DNA from: CATOSK01 sp034423195
GTDB taxonomy: Bacteria > Chloroflexota > Dehalococcoidia > Lucifugimonadales > UBA3495
Length of the DNA stretch: 64,000 nucleotides
Reading direction: 5' to 3'
NCBI GenBank assembly: GCA_034423195.1
Contig: DAOUIZ010000034.1
Coordinates: 1-64,000 of the forward strand
In this document: in pieces, positions 1 through 7,911 of the stretch
How the letters are laid out: the number at the start of each line of letters is the position of its first letter
Position numbering within the stretch: position 1 is the stretch's first letter
The notes under the pieces: model-generated
The model's input: the letters and a program-made list of their open reading frames with translations, nothing else
Databases searched by the model: none
What the model was told of the DNA's origin: nothing
Made by a program: the position numbers and the translations under genes

Positions 1-514
1 TGTTTCAGCACCACCTCCCGCACACTGCTGCGGTGCAACCGGACGCCGTAGTGTTCCTCCAGTTGCCGGCTGGCCCGCTCAAAGGATCTTTCCGCCCCAA
101 AATCGCTCAAGGCCCGTTGCAAGGCCAATGACTTGCCTCGACCCCGCAATCCGGTCAACTCCTGGAAAGGCTGGTGGCCCACCTTCGGCGGCGGCTCCTG
201 GGGGCAACGCAGATAGGGAGCTTGCACCTCAATCCGTCCGAAGAGGGTCAACCACGCCAGGGGTTGCCACCGGTGCAGGTGTCGCCTTCCCCCGCAACCA
301 GTACAAAAGGGGCCTGAGCTTTTGCTTGCTCAGCCTTCACCTCAGCCCAAGTTTGCATCATCCGCCAGCCCATTCGCCGGGTGAACTGGATGACCTCCTC
401 CTCCCAAGCGTCTGGGTCCCAATGCCCAGTTTCCCCTTCGTCCACCTCCTGGGCCAGCCCTTCCCGCATCTCCCCAATGGCTCGTTCCATAATCTCCAGC
501 ATTGTTGGCTGCAT
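1..514 (-). pseudogene. Transposase N-terminal part, ISKra4-like, frameshifted and cut by the window edge
   Basis: The reading frame opens at the ATG at 514, which follows a GGAGGGG ribosome site (MQPTMLEIMERAIGEMREG). It runs to about 305 and then ends at a stop near 248. In the -1 frame the protein resumes as a zinc ribbon (CTGCGGRRHLHRW), then LFGRIEVQAPYLRCPQ, then a helical segment with FGAERSFERASRQLEEHYGV, and is open to base 1. A CxxC ribbon followed by a short beta segment and this helical stretch is what I expect of ISKra4-type transposases; the family name is from memory and not certain. The switch falls exactly on CCCTTTT (complement of 305-311), so programmed -1 frameshifting is possible as well as simple decay. 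The catalytic domain would lie outside the window. No terminal inverted repeat is visible between 514 and 690. Confidence 0.6.
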
Positions 515-626
515 CACCCCTCCACCCTGTTCGTTTCCACTTATCAGCAGACTGCCAATCCTGCCCTGCTTTGTAAACTCCCTTTCCCAACCACTTTCAG
601 CCATACCCGAAAGGACTCCTGTTTCT

Positions 627-655
627 TTCGACCTCCCCGTACTATGGGGTATAAT
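627..655 (+). promoter_or_regulatory. Likely promoter of the rplI-dnaB operon
   Basis: A perfect TATAAT lies at 650-655, 35 bases before the rplI start. The -35 region (TTCGAC at 627-632, 17-bp spacer) is a weak match to TTGACA. Confidence 0.45.
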
Positions 656-690
656 CCCAGTTTGAAACCTCTCCCCGAAAAGGACTCACG

Positions 691-1140
691 ATGTACGTCA
701 TATTCCTGCAGGACGTTCCCAACCAGGCCCACGCCGGCGAGATAAAGCAGGTCGCCGACGGGTACGCCCGGAACTACCTGCTCCCCAAGGCCTTCGCCGA
801 AGTCGCCACTCCCGAAATCATGAAGCGGGTACACAAAATCAAGGCCGCCGGCGACGCCCAGCGTCTGCGGGAGACCGAGGCCATGGAAGAGCTCGCCCAG
901 ATGCTGGACGGCACGGAAGTGGAGCTGACCGCCCGGGTCACGCCCACGGGCCGGTACTACGGGGCGATTTCCAACACCCGCGTTGCCGAGTCGCTGACCG
1001 AGGCCATTGACCGTTCCATTGACCGGCGCATCGTCGAGGTCATCGAACCCATCCGGGAGCCCGGCGAGTACGACATCACCCTGCGCCTGTCCGCCGACAT
1101 CACCGCCACCATCCGCGTATTGGCCGGAGTTGAAGAGTAG
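691..1140 (+). CDS. rplI: 50S ribosomal protein L9
   Basis: 149 residues, the normal L9 length. The N-terminal domain has the L9 pattern: a VIFLQDVPNQAHAGEIKQVADGYARNYLLPK-like start, with the conserved DGYARNYLLPK stretch around residues 23-33. A long connecting helix (about 40-75) follows, and then a C-terminal domain containing TPTGRYYGAIS. L9 binds 23S rRNA near the base of the L1 stalk. It is the first gene of an operon: dnaB starts 5 bases after its stop, and the rplI-dnaB neighbourhood is common in bacteria. Confidence 0.95.
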   Translation: MYVIFLQDVPNQAHAGEIKQVADGYARNYLLPKAFAEVATPEIMKRVHKIKAAGDAQRLRETEAMEELAQMLDGTEVELTARVTPTGRYYGAISNTRVAESLTEAIDRSIDRRIVEVIEPIREPGEYDITLRLSADITATIRVLAGVEE

Positions 1141-1145
1141 GGTGA

Positions 1146-2516
1146 ATGTACGCTGAGCAACTCCTTCCCCACGACATCGAGGCGGAGGAGGCGCTGGTCG
1201 GAGCGCTGCTCATTGACGGAGACTCGTTCCTGCGGGTTTCCCACCTTCTCAAGCCGGAAGACTTCTACCGGGAGCGGAACCGCATCTGTTTCGCCTCCTG
1301 CGTTGACCTGTTTCAGCGCAGCGAGGCCATTGACCAGGTGACGCTGGCCCGGGAACTGGCGCGGACCAACCAGATAGACGCCGTCGGGGGAATGGCCTAC
1401 CTCAGCCACCTGGTCTCCATAACCCCCACGTCAGCCCACGCCGAGCACTACGCCAACCTCATCGCCCGCACCGCCACCATGCGGCGGTTGATAGACGCCG
1501 CCGCCCGCATCTCGGCGCTGGGTTACGCCGACACCGACGACGTGGACGCTACCCTACGCCAGGCCGAGGACACCCTCTTCCGGGTCCGGGGATCCCAGAC
1601 GGAGAGGGGTTTTGTTCCCCTGCGCCAGGTCTTCGACGAGTACCTAGCGGAGCGCGCCGATCCGCTGTCCGCCGACCTGACCGGGGCTCCGATCCTGACC
1701 GGGTTCAACGACCTGGACGAACTGCTGGGGGGAATGCAGCGGTCGGACATGATTATCCTGGGGGCCCGGCCGGGACTGGGCAAGAGCACATTGGCCCTGA
1801 ACGCCTGCATTAACGCGGCGGAAAACGGGTATAAATCGGGGATATTCAGCTTCGAGATGAGCGCGGAGCAATTGGCGCAGCGCATCCTGGCCGCTCATGC
1901 CGGGGTCGACGGCCACAGGCTGCGGCTGGGGCTGTATTCCGAGCCGGAAGAACAGCGCATCATCGAGTCCATCGGTACCCTATCCGAGTTGCCGGTCTAC
2001 ATAGACGACACCCCCTTCCAGGGCATGATGGAAATGCGCAGCAAGGCCCGCCGTCTCTCCCTGGAGCACGGGTTGGACCTGCTGGTTGTCGACTACCTTC
2101 AATTGGTGCAGGGCAGCAACCGGGGCCGGGTCACAGAAAACCGGGTCATGGAAATCAGCGAAATCTCCCGGAATATCAAGGGAATGGCCCGGGACCTGAA
2201 CGTGCCGATAATCACCTGCTCCCAGCTCAGCCGGGTGGTGGAGAACCGGCCCGGCCACCGCCCCCAGCTCTCCGACCTCCGCGACAGCGGCAGCATCGAG
2301 CAGGATGCGGACATAGTTCTGTTCATCTACCGGGAGGACGCCTACTACACCGAGGAGGAATGGGACCAGCATTTCCCAGGCCGGGCCTACCCCCGCAACA
2401 TTGCCGAGATCATCCTGGCCAAGCACCGCCACGGCCCCACCGGCAGCGTCCGCCTCCGGTTCCGGGACAACCTGGTCCGGTTCGAGTCCCTGGTAGCCCG
2501 ACAGGGTGAGTTCTGA
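1146..2516 (+). CDS. dnaB: Replicative DNA helicase DnaB
   Basis: 456 residues, typical for DnaB, the hexameric 5'-3' helicase of the replication fork. The N-terminal helical domain begins LPHDIEAEEALVGALL. The RecA-like C-terminal domain carries Walker A GARPGLGKST near residue 206 (usual form GARPSMGKT), Walker B LDLLVVDYLQL near 308, and SDLRDSGSIEQDADIV with the arginine finger region. There is no sign of an intein. Its stop overlaps the ATG of the next gene (TGATG), so dnaB and the DnaD-like gene are probably translationally coupled. Confidence 0.97.
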   Translation: MYAEQLLPHDIEAEEALVGALLIDGDSFLRVSHLLKPEDFYRERNRICFASCVDLFQRSEAIDQVTLARELARTNQIDAVGGMAYLSHLVSITPTSAHAEHYANLIARTATMRRLIDAAARISALGYADTDDVDATLRQAEDTLFRVRGSQTERGFVPLRQVFDEYLAERADPLSADLTGAPILTGFNDLDELLGGMQRSDMIILGARPGLGKSTLALNACINAAENGYKSGIFSFEMSAEQLAQRILAAHAGVDGHRLRLGLYSEPEEQRIIESIGTLSELPVYIDDTPFQGMMEMRSKARRLSLEHGLDLLVVDYLQLVQGSNRGRVTENRVMEISEISRNIKGMARDLNVPIITCSQLSRVVENRPGHRPQLSDLRDSGSIEQDADIVLFIYREDAYYTEEEWDQHFPGRAYPRNIAEIILAKHRHGPTGSVRLRFRDNLVRFESLVARQGEF

Positions 2517-3280
2517 TGACTTCCCGGGAAGACGGCGCCCCGCTGGTGATGCCCGATGGGGAATTTCAGGGGTTCCCCCGGGGCGTCCGCGCCACGCCGA
2601 TTCCCGACCCGTTCCTGGGCGTGTTGCTGGAGGGAATTGACGACCTGGCCGAGCTGAAAGTGACCCTGCGGGCCTTCTGGCTGGCCGCGCAGAGGAAGGG
2701 ACCCCTCCCAGCTGTCCCCCTGGACGAATTCCTCAACGACCGGGTCCTGGTGGAGGGTCTGAGGGGCCAGGAGCGGCCGGCTGGCGATGCCATCCGCCGG
2801 GGACTGGATGCGGCCGTCAGCCGACGAACGCTGCTGCGGTTCAGGGACGGCAAGGGCGCCATCCATTACGCCGTCAACACTGAACCCAACCGGCAGGCCG
2901 TCGGAGCCGGGCAACCGGTACCGGCCCAACAGGAGCCCGTTGGAAGCGGCCTGCCCTACGAACCGACCAACCGAGCCAGACCGAACATATACGCCCTTTA
3001 CGAAAACAACATCGGCACCATGACGCCCATGGTTGCCGAGCAATTAAAGGAAGCCGAAGGCGAGTATTCCCAGGCGTGGATCCGGGAAGCCTTCGAAATC
3101 GCTGCATCCCGCAACAAGCGCAGCTGGGGATACATCGCGGCCATCCTGCGAAGCTGGGCCGAAGAGGGGAGGGAAGATGGAAAGTCTAGGCGATATTCTC
3201 CGGAGAATAACCGAGAGAGATACATCGAGGCACTACGTCGACGGCGCGGTGACCTTCCCGGAGGCACCGGACCGGGCTGA
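2516..3280 (+). CDS. DnaD-like primosome protein
   Basis: 254 residues. The C-terminal part (about 160-225) resembles the DnaD/DnaB_2 domain: YENNIGTMTPMVAEQL, then a helix with WIREAFEIAASRNKRSWGYIAAILRSW. That domain takes part in helicase loading at the primosome in Firmicutes. The N-terminal half (FLGVLLEGIDDLAELKVTLRAFW) is probably a winged-helix-like adaptor, which I recognise only weakly. The start overlaps the dnaB stop and the tail overlaps the next gene by 104 bases. Position between dnaB and a DnaC-like loader supports a role in replication initiation or restart. Confidence 0.8.
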   Translation: MTSREDGAPLVMPDGEFQGFPRGVRATPIPDPFLGVLLEGIDDLAELKVTLRAFWLAAQRKGPLPAVPLDEFLNDRVLVEGLRGQERPAGDAIRRGLDAAVSRRTLLRFRDGKGAIHYAVNTEPNRQAVGAGQPVPAQQEPVGSGLPYEPTNRARPNIYALYENNIGTMTPMVAEQLKEAEGEYSQAWIREAFEIAASRNKRSWGYIAAILRSWAEEGREDGKSRRYSPENNRERYIEALRRRRGDLPGGTGPG

Positions 3281-4571
3281 CGTTTGCCCCGACTGCAACG
3301 GGGCCGGCTGGGTTGGGCGGGCCGTTCCCGTAGGCCACCCGGACTTTGGACAGGCCTTCCCGTGCCGCTGCCAGGCGGAAAGCGAACCAGCCGCCCGGCT
3401 CGCCGCGCTCCGCCGCTACAGCAACCTGGGACCCCTGGGCCGGATCACTTTCGCCGGCACCCGGATCGAAGGCCCCCTGCCCGATGCCGGCAGCCAGGAC
3501 CAGTTCCAGCAGGCCATGGCCGCGGCCGTGGCGTTCGCCGAAGACCCCCACGGATGGCTGGTGTTCACCGGCCCCAGCGGGTCCGGGAAAACCCACTTGG
3601 CCGTTGCCGTCACCAACCGCTGTATCGAACTGGGGTTCACCGCTTTCTTCATAGTGGCCGCCGACCTTCTCGACCACCTGCGGGCTACCTACGCGCCGGA
3701 TAACCCGGTCACTTACGACGAATTGTTCGACCAGGTGCGGAATGTCCCGCTGCTGGTCGTGGACGACCTGAACACCGCGACCGCCACGCCCTGGGCCCAG
3801 GAAAAGCTGTTCCAGATAGTGAACCACCGCTTCAATGCCCAACTGCCCACCGTCATCACCGTCCGGGGCCCGCTGGAACGACTGGATGAAAGCCTCCGTA
3901 CCCGCATCGAGTCCTCGGACGGCTTCTCCCGCGTCATGCAGTTGGGCCAGTACAATACCCGCCTCGCCCGCCGGATCGGAGACCTCCCGGCGGATATGCT
4001 CCGCAGGATGACCTTCGCCGGCTTCGATCAGAGGGGCGCGGCGGGAGCAACGTCCGAACAGCAGGGGTTTCTCGCCGATGCCTACCGGAAGGCGGTCGTA
4101 TTCGCCTCGTATCCCAACGGCTGGATCCTGTTCAGCGGTCCTCCCGGCACGGGCAAGACCCACCTGTCCGTCGCCATGGCCGGGGAACTGATCCAGAAGG
4201 GAGAGGCGGTATTCTTCGCCTTCGTTCCCGACCTTCTGGACCACCTGAGAACGAGTTTCAGTCCCAACAGCCCCGTCACCTACGACGAACTGTTCGAGCA
4301 GATCAAGACGGTGCCGGTCCTGATCCTGGACGACTTGGGCGCCGAGAGCAGCACGTCGTGGGCCGAGGAGAAGCTGTACCAGATCGTCGTTTACCGTTAC
4401 GAAAAGACCCTCCCCACCATCATCACGACGACGTATGGGGTGGAAGAACTGGACAAGTCCAAGCCCAGGCTTGCTTCAAGGATCATGGACTCCATGGTTG
4501 TCGATGTAATCGGCGTAGACGCCCCCGACTACCGGGGCCATCGCCGCGTTGATCCGCCTGTGGGCCGGTAG
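3177..4571 (+). CDS. DnaC/IstB-type helicase-loader protein with two tandem AAA+ domains
   Basis: 464 residues, about twice a normal DnaC-like loader. An N-terminal zinc-binding segment (CPDCNGAGW near residue 37, then CRCQAE) precedes two homologous ATPase modules. Module 1 has Walker A GPSGSGKTH near 131 and Walker B LLVVDDL near 192. Module 2 has GPPGTGKTH near 320 and VLILDDLG near 381. Both contain a nearly identical DLLDHLR...PVTYDELF stretch, so the gene looks like an internal duplication of about 189 residues. Module 1 has lost the polar sensor-1 motif (ITVRGP against ITTTYG in module 2), so it may be the degenerate copy. The start at 3177 is set by GGGAGGGAAG just upstream. It probably loads DnaB together with the DnaD-like protein. 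Confidence 0.85.
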   Translation: MESLGDILRRITERDTSRHYVDGAVTFPEAPDRADVCPDCNGAGWVGRAVPVGHPDFGQAFPCRCQAESEPAARLAALRRYSNLGPLGRITFAGTRIEGPLPDAGSQDQFQQAMAAAVAFAEDPHGWLVFTGPSGSGKTHLAVAVTNRCIELGFTAFFIVAADLLDHLRATYAPDNPVTYDELFDQVRNVPLLVVDDLNTATATPWAQEKLFQIVNHRFNAQLPTVITVRGPLERLDESLRTRIESSDGFSRVMQLGQYNTRLARRIGDLPADMLRRMTFAGFDQRGAAGATSEQQGFLADAYRKAVVFASYPNGWILFSGPPGTGKTHLSVAMAGELIQKGEAVFFAFVPDLLDHLRTSFSPNSPVTYDELFEQIKTVPVLILDDLGAESSTSWAEEKLYQIVVYRYEKTLPTIITTTYGVEELDKSKPRLASRIMDSMVVDVIGVDAPDYRGHRRVDPPVGR

Positions 4572-4600
4572 ACGTTTTCGGGAAAAGTCTGGGACGACGG

Positions 4601-4630
4601 GACCGCCCGGGGGGATAGCTCCGGGCGGTC
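4601..4630. terminator. Hairpin between convergent genes
   Basis: Perfect 10-bp arms GACCGCCCGG and CCGGGCGGTC with a 10-base loop. It lies 30 bases after the loader gene and 48 bases before the end of the opposing oxidoreductase gene. No clear T-run follows, so termination is inferred from position and stability. Confidence 0.5.
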
Positions 4631-4677
4631 CTGGAAATGGCCTGTCTCGTGGCCGGGAGGGTGGAAGTGGATGGAGC

Positions 4678-5715
4678 CTACAGGGGCAGCCCCACCGCCT
4701 GGCCGGACTGGGCGCTCCGGGTTACGGCTTCGGTGAACTCCATGTAGTGGACGCCGACGCTGAAGGGAGTGCGGGTTATCGGTTCGTGGCCCCGGATGGC
4801 GCTGGCGAACTCCTCTTCCACCCTCCAGTGGTGACGCCCGTCCTCGGGGTTGGGAATCTCGGAAAGCTGGGAGTCACCCCGCCTGCCCCCGTGGACGTTC
4901 TGCTGCTGGTCGACGTAGAGAGTCCCTTCACTGCCGTAAATCCAGAACTGGGTTCCGGGGGCCAGGCCGGTGACTGCGCTGACCCGAATGTGGGCCTGCC
5001 CGCCGGTGACCAGTTGGCACAGGACATCCACGTGGTCGGGGATGGTGATGTCCTGCCAGTTGCCGTCGTCGTCGAGCCGCCGGGGCACGTTGACCTGGGT
5101 CATGGCCATAACCCTGGTGGCCGGTCCGACCCACCGGATCAAGGCCTCGTAGATGATGCCCATGTTCATGATGTTGAAGCCGCTGAGAGCCCGGTCCTGC
5201 CGCCAGTGCATGGGGCTGTCCGTGTCGACGAAGCCGGTCCCCAGAGCCTGCACTTCCACGGCCAGAATGTCACCGACATAGCCCTCCCCGATGAGCTTCA
5301 TCAGCAGCCCGTCCACCTTGAAGGTGGTGGGAGACGGGACTATCTGGGCAATCTGCCCGGGATGGGCCAGGGAGGCTTCCAGCATGGCGCGGGCGTCCGC
5401 GACGCTGGAGGCCATGCGGGCTTCGCAAAGGACGTGCTTGCCCTTTTCCAGGGCCGCCACCGTGAGAGTTCGGTGCATGTAGGGCCAGGTGCCGATGCAC
5501 ACGGCGTTGATGTCCGGGTCTTCCAGCAGTTCCCGCCAGTTGTCATAAACCCGGGGAATGTTGAAGGCGTCGGCCACCACCTGTCCCGACTGGCGGGACC
5601 GGTTGGCGACGGCGAGCACTTCCAGCCCGTCAATCTTCTGGAACCCGGGCAGGTGCCGGTCTCTCGTGTTGCGGCCCGCACCAATAAGCCCTACTCTGAC
5701 AGCGTCGTCAGCCAT
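4678..5715 (-). CDS. Gfo/Idh/MocA-family NAD(P)-dependent oxidoreductase
   Basis: 345 residues from the ATG at 5715, chosen over an upstream ATG because GAGGAGGAC lies directly before it. The N-terminal Rossmann motif is VGLIGAGRNTRDRHLPGF. CIGTWPYMHRTLTVAALEKGKHVLCEA matches the family's GTPxxxHxxxxxxAxxxGKHVLCEKP site, but the usual catalytic lysine after the E is replaced (CEARMA). The C-terminal alpha/beta domain follows. These enzymes act on sugars, inositols or related polyols; the substrate cannot be named. The missing EKP lysine means activity is uncertain. Confidence 0.85.
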   Translation of the reverse strand: MADDAVRVGLIGAGRNTRDRHLPGFQKIDGLEVLAVANRSRQSGQVVADAFNIPRVYDNWRELLEDPDINAVCIGTWPYMHRTLTVAALEKGKHVLCEARMASSVADARAMLEASLAHPGQIAQIVPSPTTFKVDGLLMKLIGEGYVGDILAVEVQALGTGFVDTDSPMHWRQDRALSGFNIMNMGIIYEALIRWVGPATRVMAMTQVNVPRRLDDDGNWQDITIPDHVDVLCQLVTGGQAHIRVSAVTGLAPGTQFWIYGSEGTLYVDQQQNVHGGRRGDSQLSEIPNPEDGRHHWRVEEEFASAIRGHEPITRTPFSVGVHYMEFTEAVTRSAQSGQAVGLPL

Positions 5716-5758
5716 GCTTGTCCTCCTCGCGCCTGATCGGTTTGTCACGGAAATAATG

Positions 5759-5821
5759 GGTGCCGGGTCGGGCCCGGCACCGCGCGGCCCCGATTATATG
5801 CCACCCATTTTCCCCAGTCCA
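5759..5821 (-). promoter_or_regulatory. Promoter and leader hairpin of the Gfo/Idh gene
   Basis: On the minus strand there is a TGGACT -35 (5821-5816), a 17-bp spacer and a perfect TATAAT -10 (5798-5793). Just past the expected transcript start lies a 9-bp inverted repeat, GGTGCCGGG/CCCGGCACC (5781-5759, 5-base loop), about 44 bases before the ATG. It could be an operator or a transcript-end hairpin. Confidence 0.45.
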
Positions 5822-5933
5822 GAAAGGGTTGTCTCAGCAGGTCCCCGCAACAGCGTGATGCCATGTCCGCACCAGCGCCGCCTCCAAGAATCCAGCAGGG
5901 GCCGGACTCCCGTAGGAAGGTTTTGTTCAAGCA

Positions 5934-6452
5934 ATGCGTTATAGCCCCGGGGCGAGTCGGGTTGCCGGAATGAATCCATCATGCTGGGCCGGTTTCCTGC
6001 GGAACCTCGCTCTTTCGCAGCGTTACAAGGTGGACGGTCACAGCATGTTTCCGGCGCTCCGCCACGGGCAGCATGTGGCGGCCAGGCGGTTGTCCCAGGA
6101 TTCTCAGCAGGTCAGCCGCGGAAGCCTGGTGGTGTTCAGGCACCCGGTCCGCCGGGACGCTGTCCACATCAAGAGGGTCGTGGGCCTGCCCGCTGAGAGC
6201 ATTTCCCTGCGGGACGGCTTGACCTTCGTAAACGGGTTGAGGTTGGATGAACCCTACTGTCCAGTTTCCGGTATGCTCACGGGGAGAACTCGGGGAGAGT
6301 GGCTGATGGATGACGACGAGTATTTCTTGATGGGGGACAACCGCTCGGACAGCGAGGACAGCCGTCGGTATGGGCCGGTCGGTCGTCATCTAATCGCAGG
6401 CGTCGTGTGGCTGCGTTACTGGCCACCCTCGAAATGGGCCAGGTTCCAATGA
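5934..6452 (+). CDS. Signal peptidase I-like protease (S26 family)
   Basis: Up to 172 residues. The catalytic serine motif is VDGHSMFPAL, the lysine motif is HIKRVVGLPAE, and the C-terminal MGDNRSDSEDSRRYGPV box is present, so the Ser/Lys dyad is intact. The region before the serine motif is only about 30 residues and is not a clear membrane helix (FLRNLALSQRYK), unlike standard signal peptidases. The start is uncertain: 5934 or 5970 are both possible and neither has a strong ribosome site. The frame continues open past the TGA into the next gene. Confidence 0.8.
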   Translation: MRYSPGASRVAGMNPSCWAGFLRNLALSQRYKVDGHSMFPALRHGQHVAARRLSQDSQQVSRGSLVVFRHPVRRDAVHIKRVVGLPAESISLRDGLTFVNGLRLDEPYCPVSGMLTGRTRGEWLMDDDEYFLMGDNRSDSEDSRRYGPVGRHLIAGVVWLRYWPPSKWARFQ

Positions 6453-6512
6453 GCCTGCCAAACTCCCGGTGGCTCTTCGGACCGGCCTGGTTCCGCGTAT
6501 CGGGAGGGCGGC

Positions 6513-7457
6513 ATTAACGGGCAGGTATCGGGCATCCTGGCGACCTGGAAGGCCCGTTGGCAGGAACGGACGCGGGGTTGGCTGGCCCAGTCCAATCCGA
6601 CCGACCGGCGTTGGCGCCTGCTGGCGTACTCGGTCCTGCGGGGACTTTTCACCAACGACATGCCTCATTACGCGGCGGGGCTGGCCTACTACGCCATTTT
6701 CTGCATGTTCCCGCTGGTGCTCGGGTTTCTGGCGATTCTCGGGTTGAGCCTGCAGTTTCAAGACCTGCAGCCCAGGTTCCTTGAGTTCGTATCCCGGAGC
6801 ATCCCGGGGTCGGCGGACTTCATCGAGGACAACATCCCCCAGATTGTCAGGTTCCGCAATGCGGTGGGAATCGGGGCGATAATCGGAATGTTCTGGCTGG
6901 GGCGGGCCGTTTTCGCTGCCGCCGCCAGGGCCATCAACCGGGCATGGGGAATAACCAAAGACCCGCCCTTCTACTGGCAGTTTCCCCAACAGATTGGGAT
7001 GACCATGACGCTGGGAAGCCTGCAGATCCTTTCCATGATGGCCACCTCCCTCATCCAGTTGGCCAATAATGAGGCCATCAGCGTTTTCGGGCGGAGACCT
7101 CTGCTGGAGACTGGCGTGGGTTATGTGTCCCTGTACCTGATTCCGTTCCTGTTGACGGCAATCACGTTTGCCCTTCTCTACCGGTTCGTGCCCAACCGCC
7201 CGATGCGGTGGACCTACGTTTGGCCCGGGGTGCTTGCCGCCACGTTGCTTTTTGAATTTGCCAAATTCCTCTTCGTGGTCTACCTGGACAAGATCGCCGA
7301 CTACACCCTGCTTTACGGTTCAATGGCATCGGTGATTGTGTTCATGTTCTGGGCTTATATGTCTTCCTTCATCCTGTTGGGAGGAGCCCTGGCCTGCAGC
7401 CACTATCAGCGAATCTTCTATCCCGACCACCACGTTCTTGAACACGACATCGCGTAG
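6513..7457 (+). CDS. YihY/BrkB-family integral membrane protein, probable ATT start
   Basis: About 314 residues and five to six membrane helices, beginning with AAGLAYYAIFCMFPLVLGFLAI. It has the family features GRAVFAAAARAINRAWG, PNRPMRWTYVWPGVLAATLLFE and YGSMASVIVFMFWAYMSSFILLGG. The first ATG (6660) lacks a ribosome site and would cut off the conserved segment RRWRLLAYSVLRGLFTND. Upstream, the frame is open back to the TGA of the signal peptidase gene without any ATG, GTG or TTG. An ATT at 6513 sits 5 bases after GGGAGGG, so I place the start there. The function of the family (envelope homeostasis, sometimes called ribonuclease BN in error) is not settled. Confidence 0.75.
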   Translation: MNGQVSGILATWKARWQERTRGWLAQSNPTDRRWRLLAYSVLRGLFTNDMPHYAAGLAYYAIFCMFPLVLGFLAILGLSLQFQDLQPRFLEFVSRSIPGSADFIEDNIPQIVRFRNAVGIGAIIGMFWLGRAVFAAAARAINRAWGITKDPPFYWQFPQQIGMTMTLGSLQILSMMATSLIQLANNEAISVFGRRPLLETGVGYVSLYLIPFLLTAITFALLYRFVPNRPMRWTYVWPGVLAATLLFEFAKFLFVVYLDKIADYTLLYGSMASVIVFMFWAYMSSFILLGGALACSHYQRIFYPDHHVLEHDIA

Positions 7458-7507
7458 CGGATTGACTGGTCCCGTCTTCCGGCCTGTGGGGAAAACCTGT
7501 GGGGAAA

Positions 7508-7540
7508 AGAAGAGGGCGGGTGATTCTCCCGCCCTCTTCT
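7508..7540. terminator. Bidirectional intrinsic terminator
   Basis: A perfect 13-bp stem (AGAAGAGGGCGGG and its complement) with a 7-base loop. It lies between the convergent YihY gene and the small minus-strand gene. On the minus strand a TTTT run follows the stem. Confidence 0.8.
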
Positions 7541-7574
7541 GATTTCCGAGGCGATCAGGTTCCGGGAGCCGGCG

Positions 7575-7844
7575 TCAGAGCTTCCAGAAGTTACCGACCT
7601 GGCAGATCATGTCGACCTTGTTGATGGACTCCGCGGGCCAGCCGACCATGTTGATCCAATCTTCGAAGTGGGACTGCTCCACCGCCTCGCACTCGCTGAT
7701 GAGCCTGCCGTTTTCTAGATCCCCGTAGACCTTGACCACCGTTGTCCGGCGGTCGGGCCGCCATTTGCGCACGGCGTCCAGCTTGCTCCGGAAATCCTCC
7801 TCGGTGATGCCTGGCACGTTGTGGATTGCGATAAATCGGGCCAT
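7575..7844 (-). CDS. Small conserved hypothetical protein, DUF3303/DUF4242-like
   Basis: 89 residues, starting MARFIAIHNVPGITEEDF behind a GAGGAA ribosome site. The pattern (short beta strand, helix, a VVKVYGDLENGRLISECEA strand pair, then a helix with HFEDWINMVG) suggests a small ferredoxin-like fold of the kind found in DUF3303/DUF4242 proteins. It is the last gene of a three-gene minus-strand operon with two MaoC-like dehydratase subunits. No catalytic motif is visible and the function is unknown. Confidence 0.6.
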   Translation of the reverse strand: MARFIAIHNVPGITEEDFRSKLDAVRKWRPDRRTTVVKVYGDLENGRLISECEAVEQSHFEDWINMVGWPAESINKVDMICQVGNFWKL

Positions 7845-7911
7845 AGGTTTTTCCTCACAGCGGCGGGTTCACTCCGCGAAAGCGGATGGTTGGCGGCGGG
7901 TTGGTGTCCGG

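Noticed and set aside
4549..5736. Long plus-strand open frame opposite the Gfo/Idh gene
   Set aside because: Shadow of the real minus-strand gene, which has a Rossmann motif and ribosome site.
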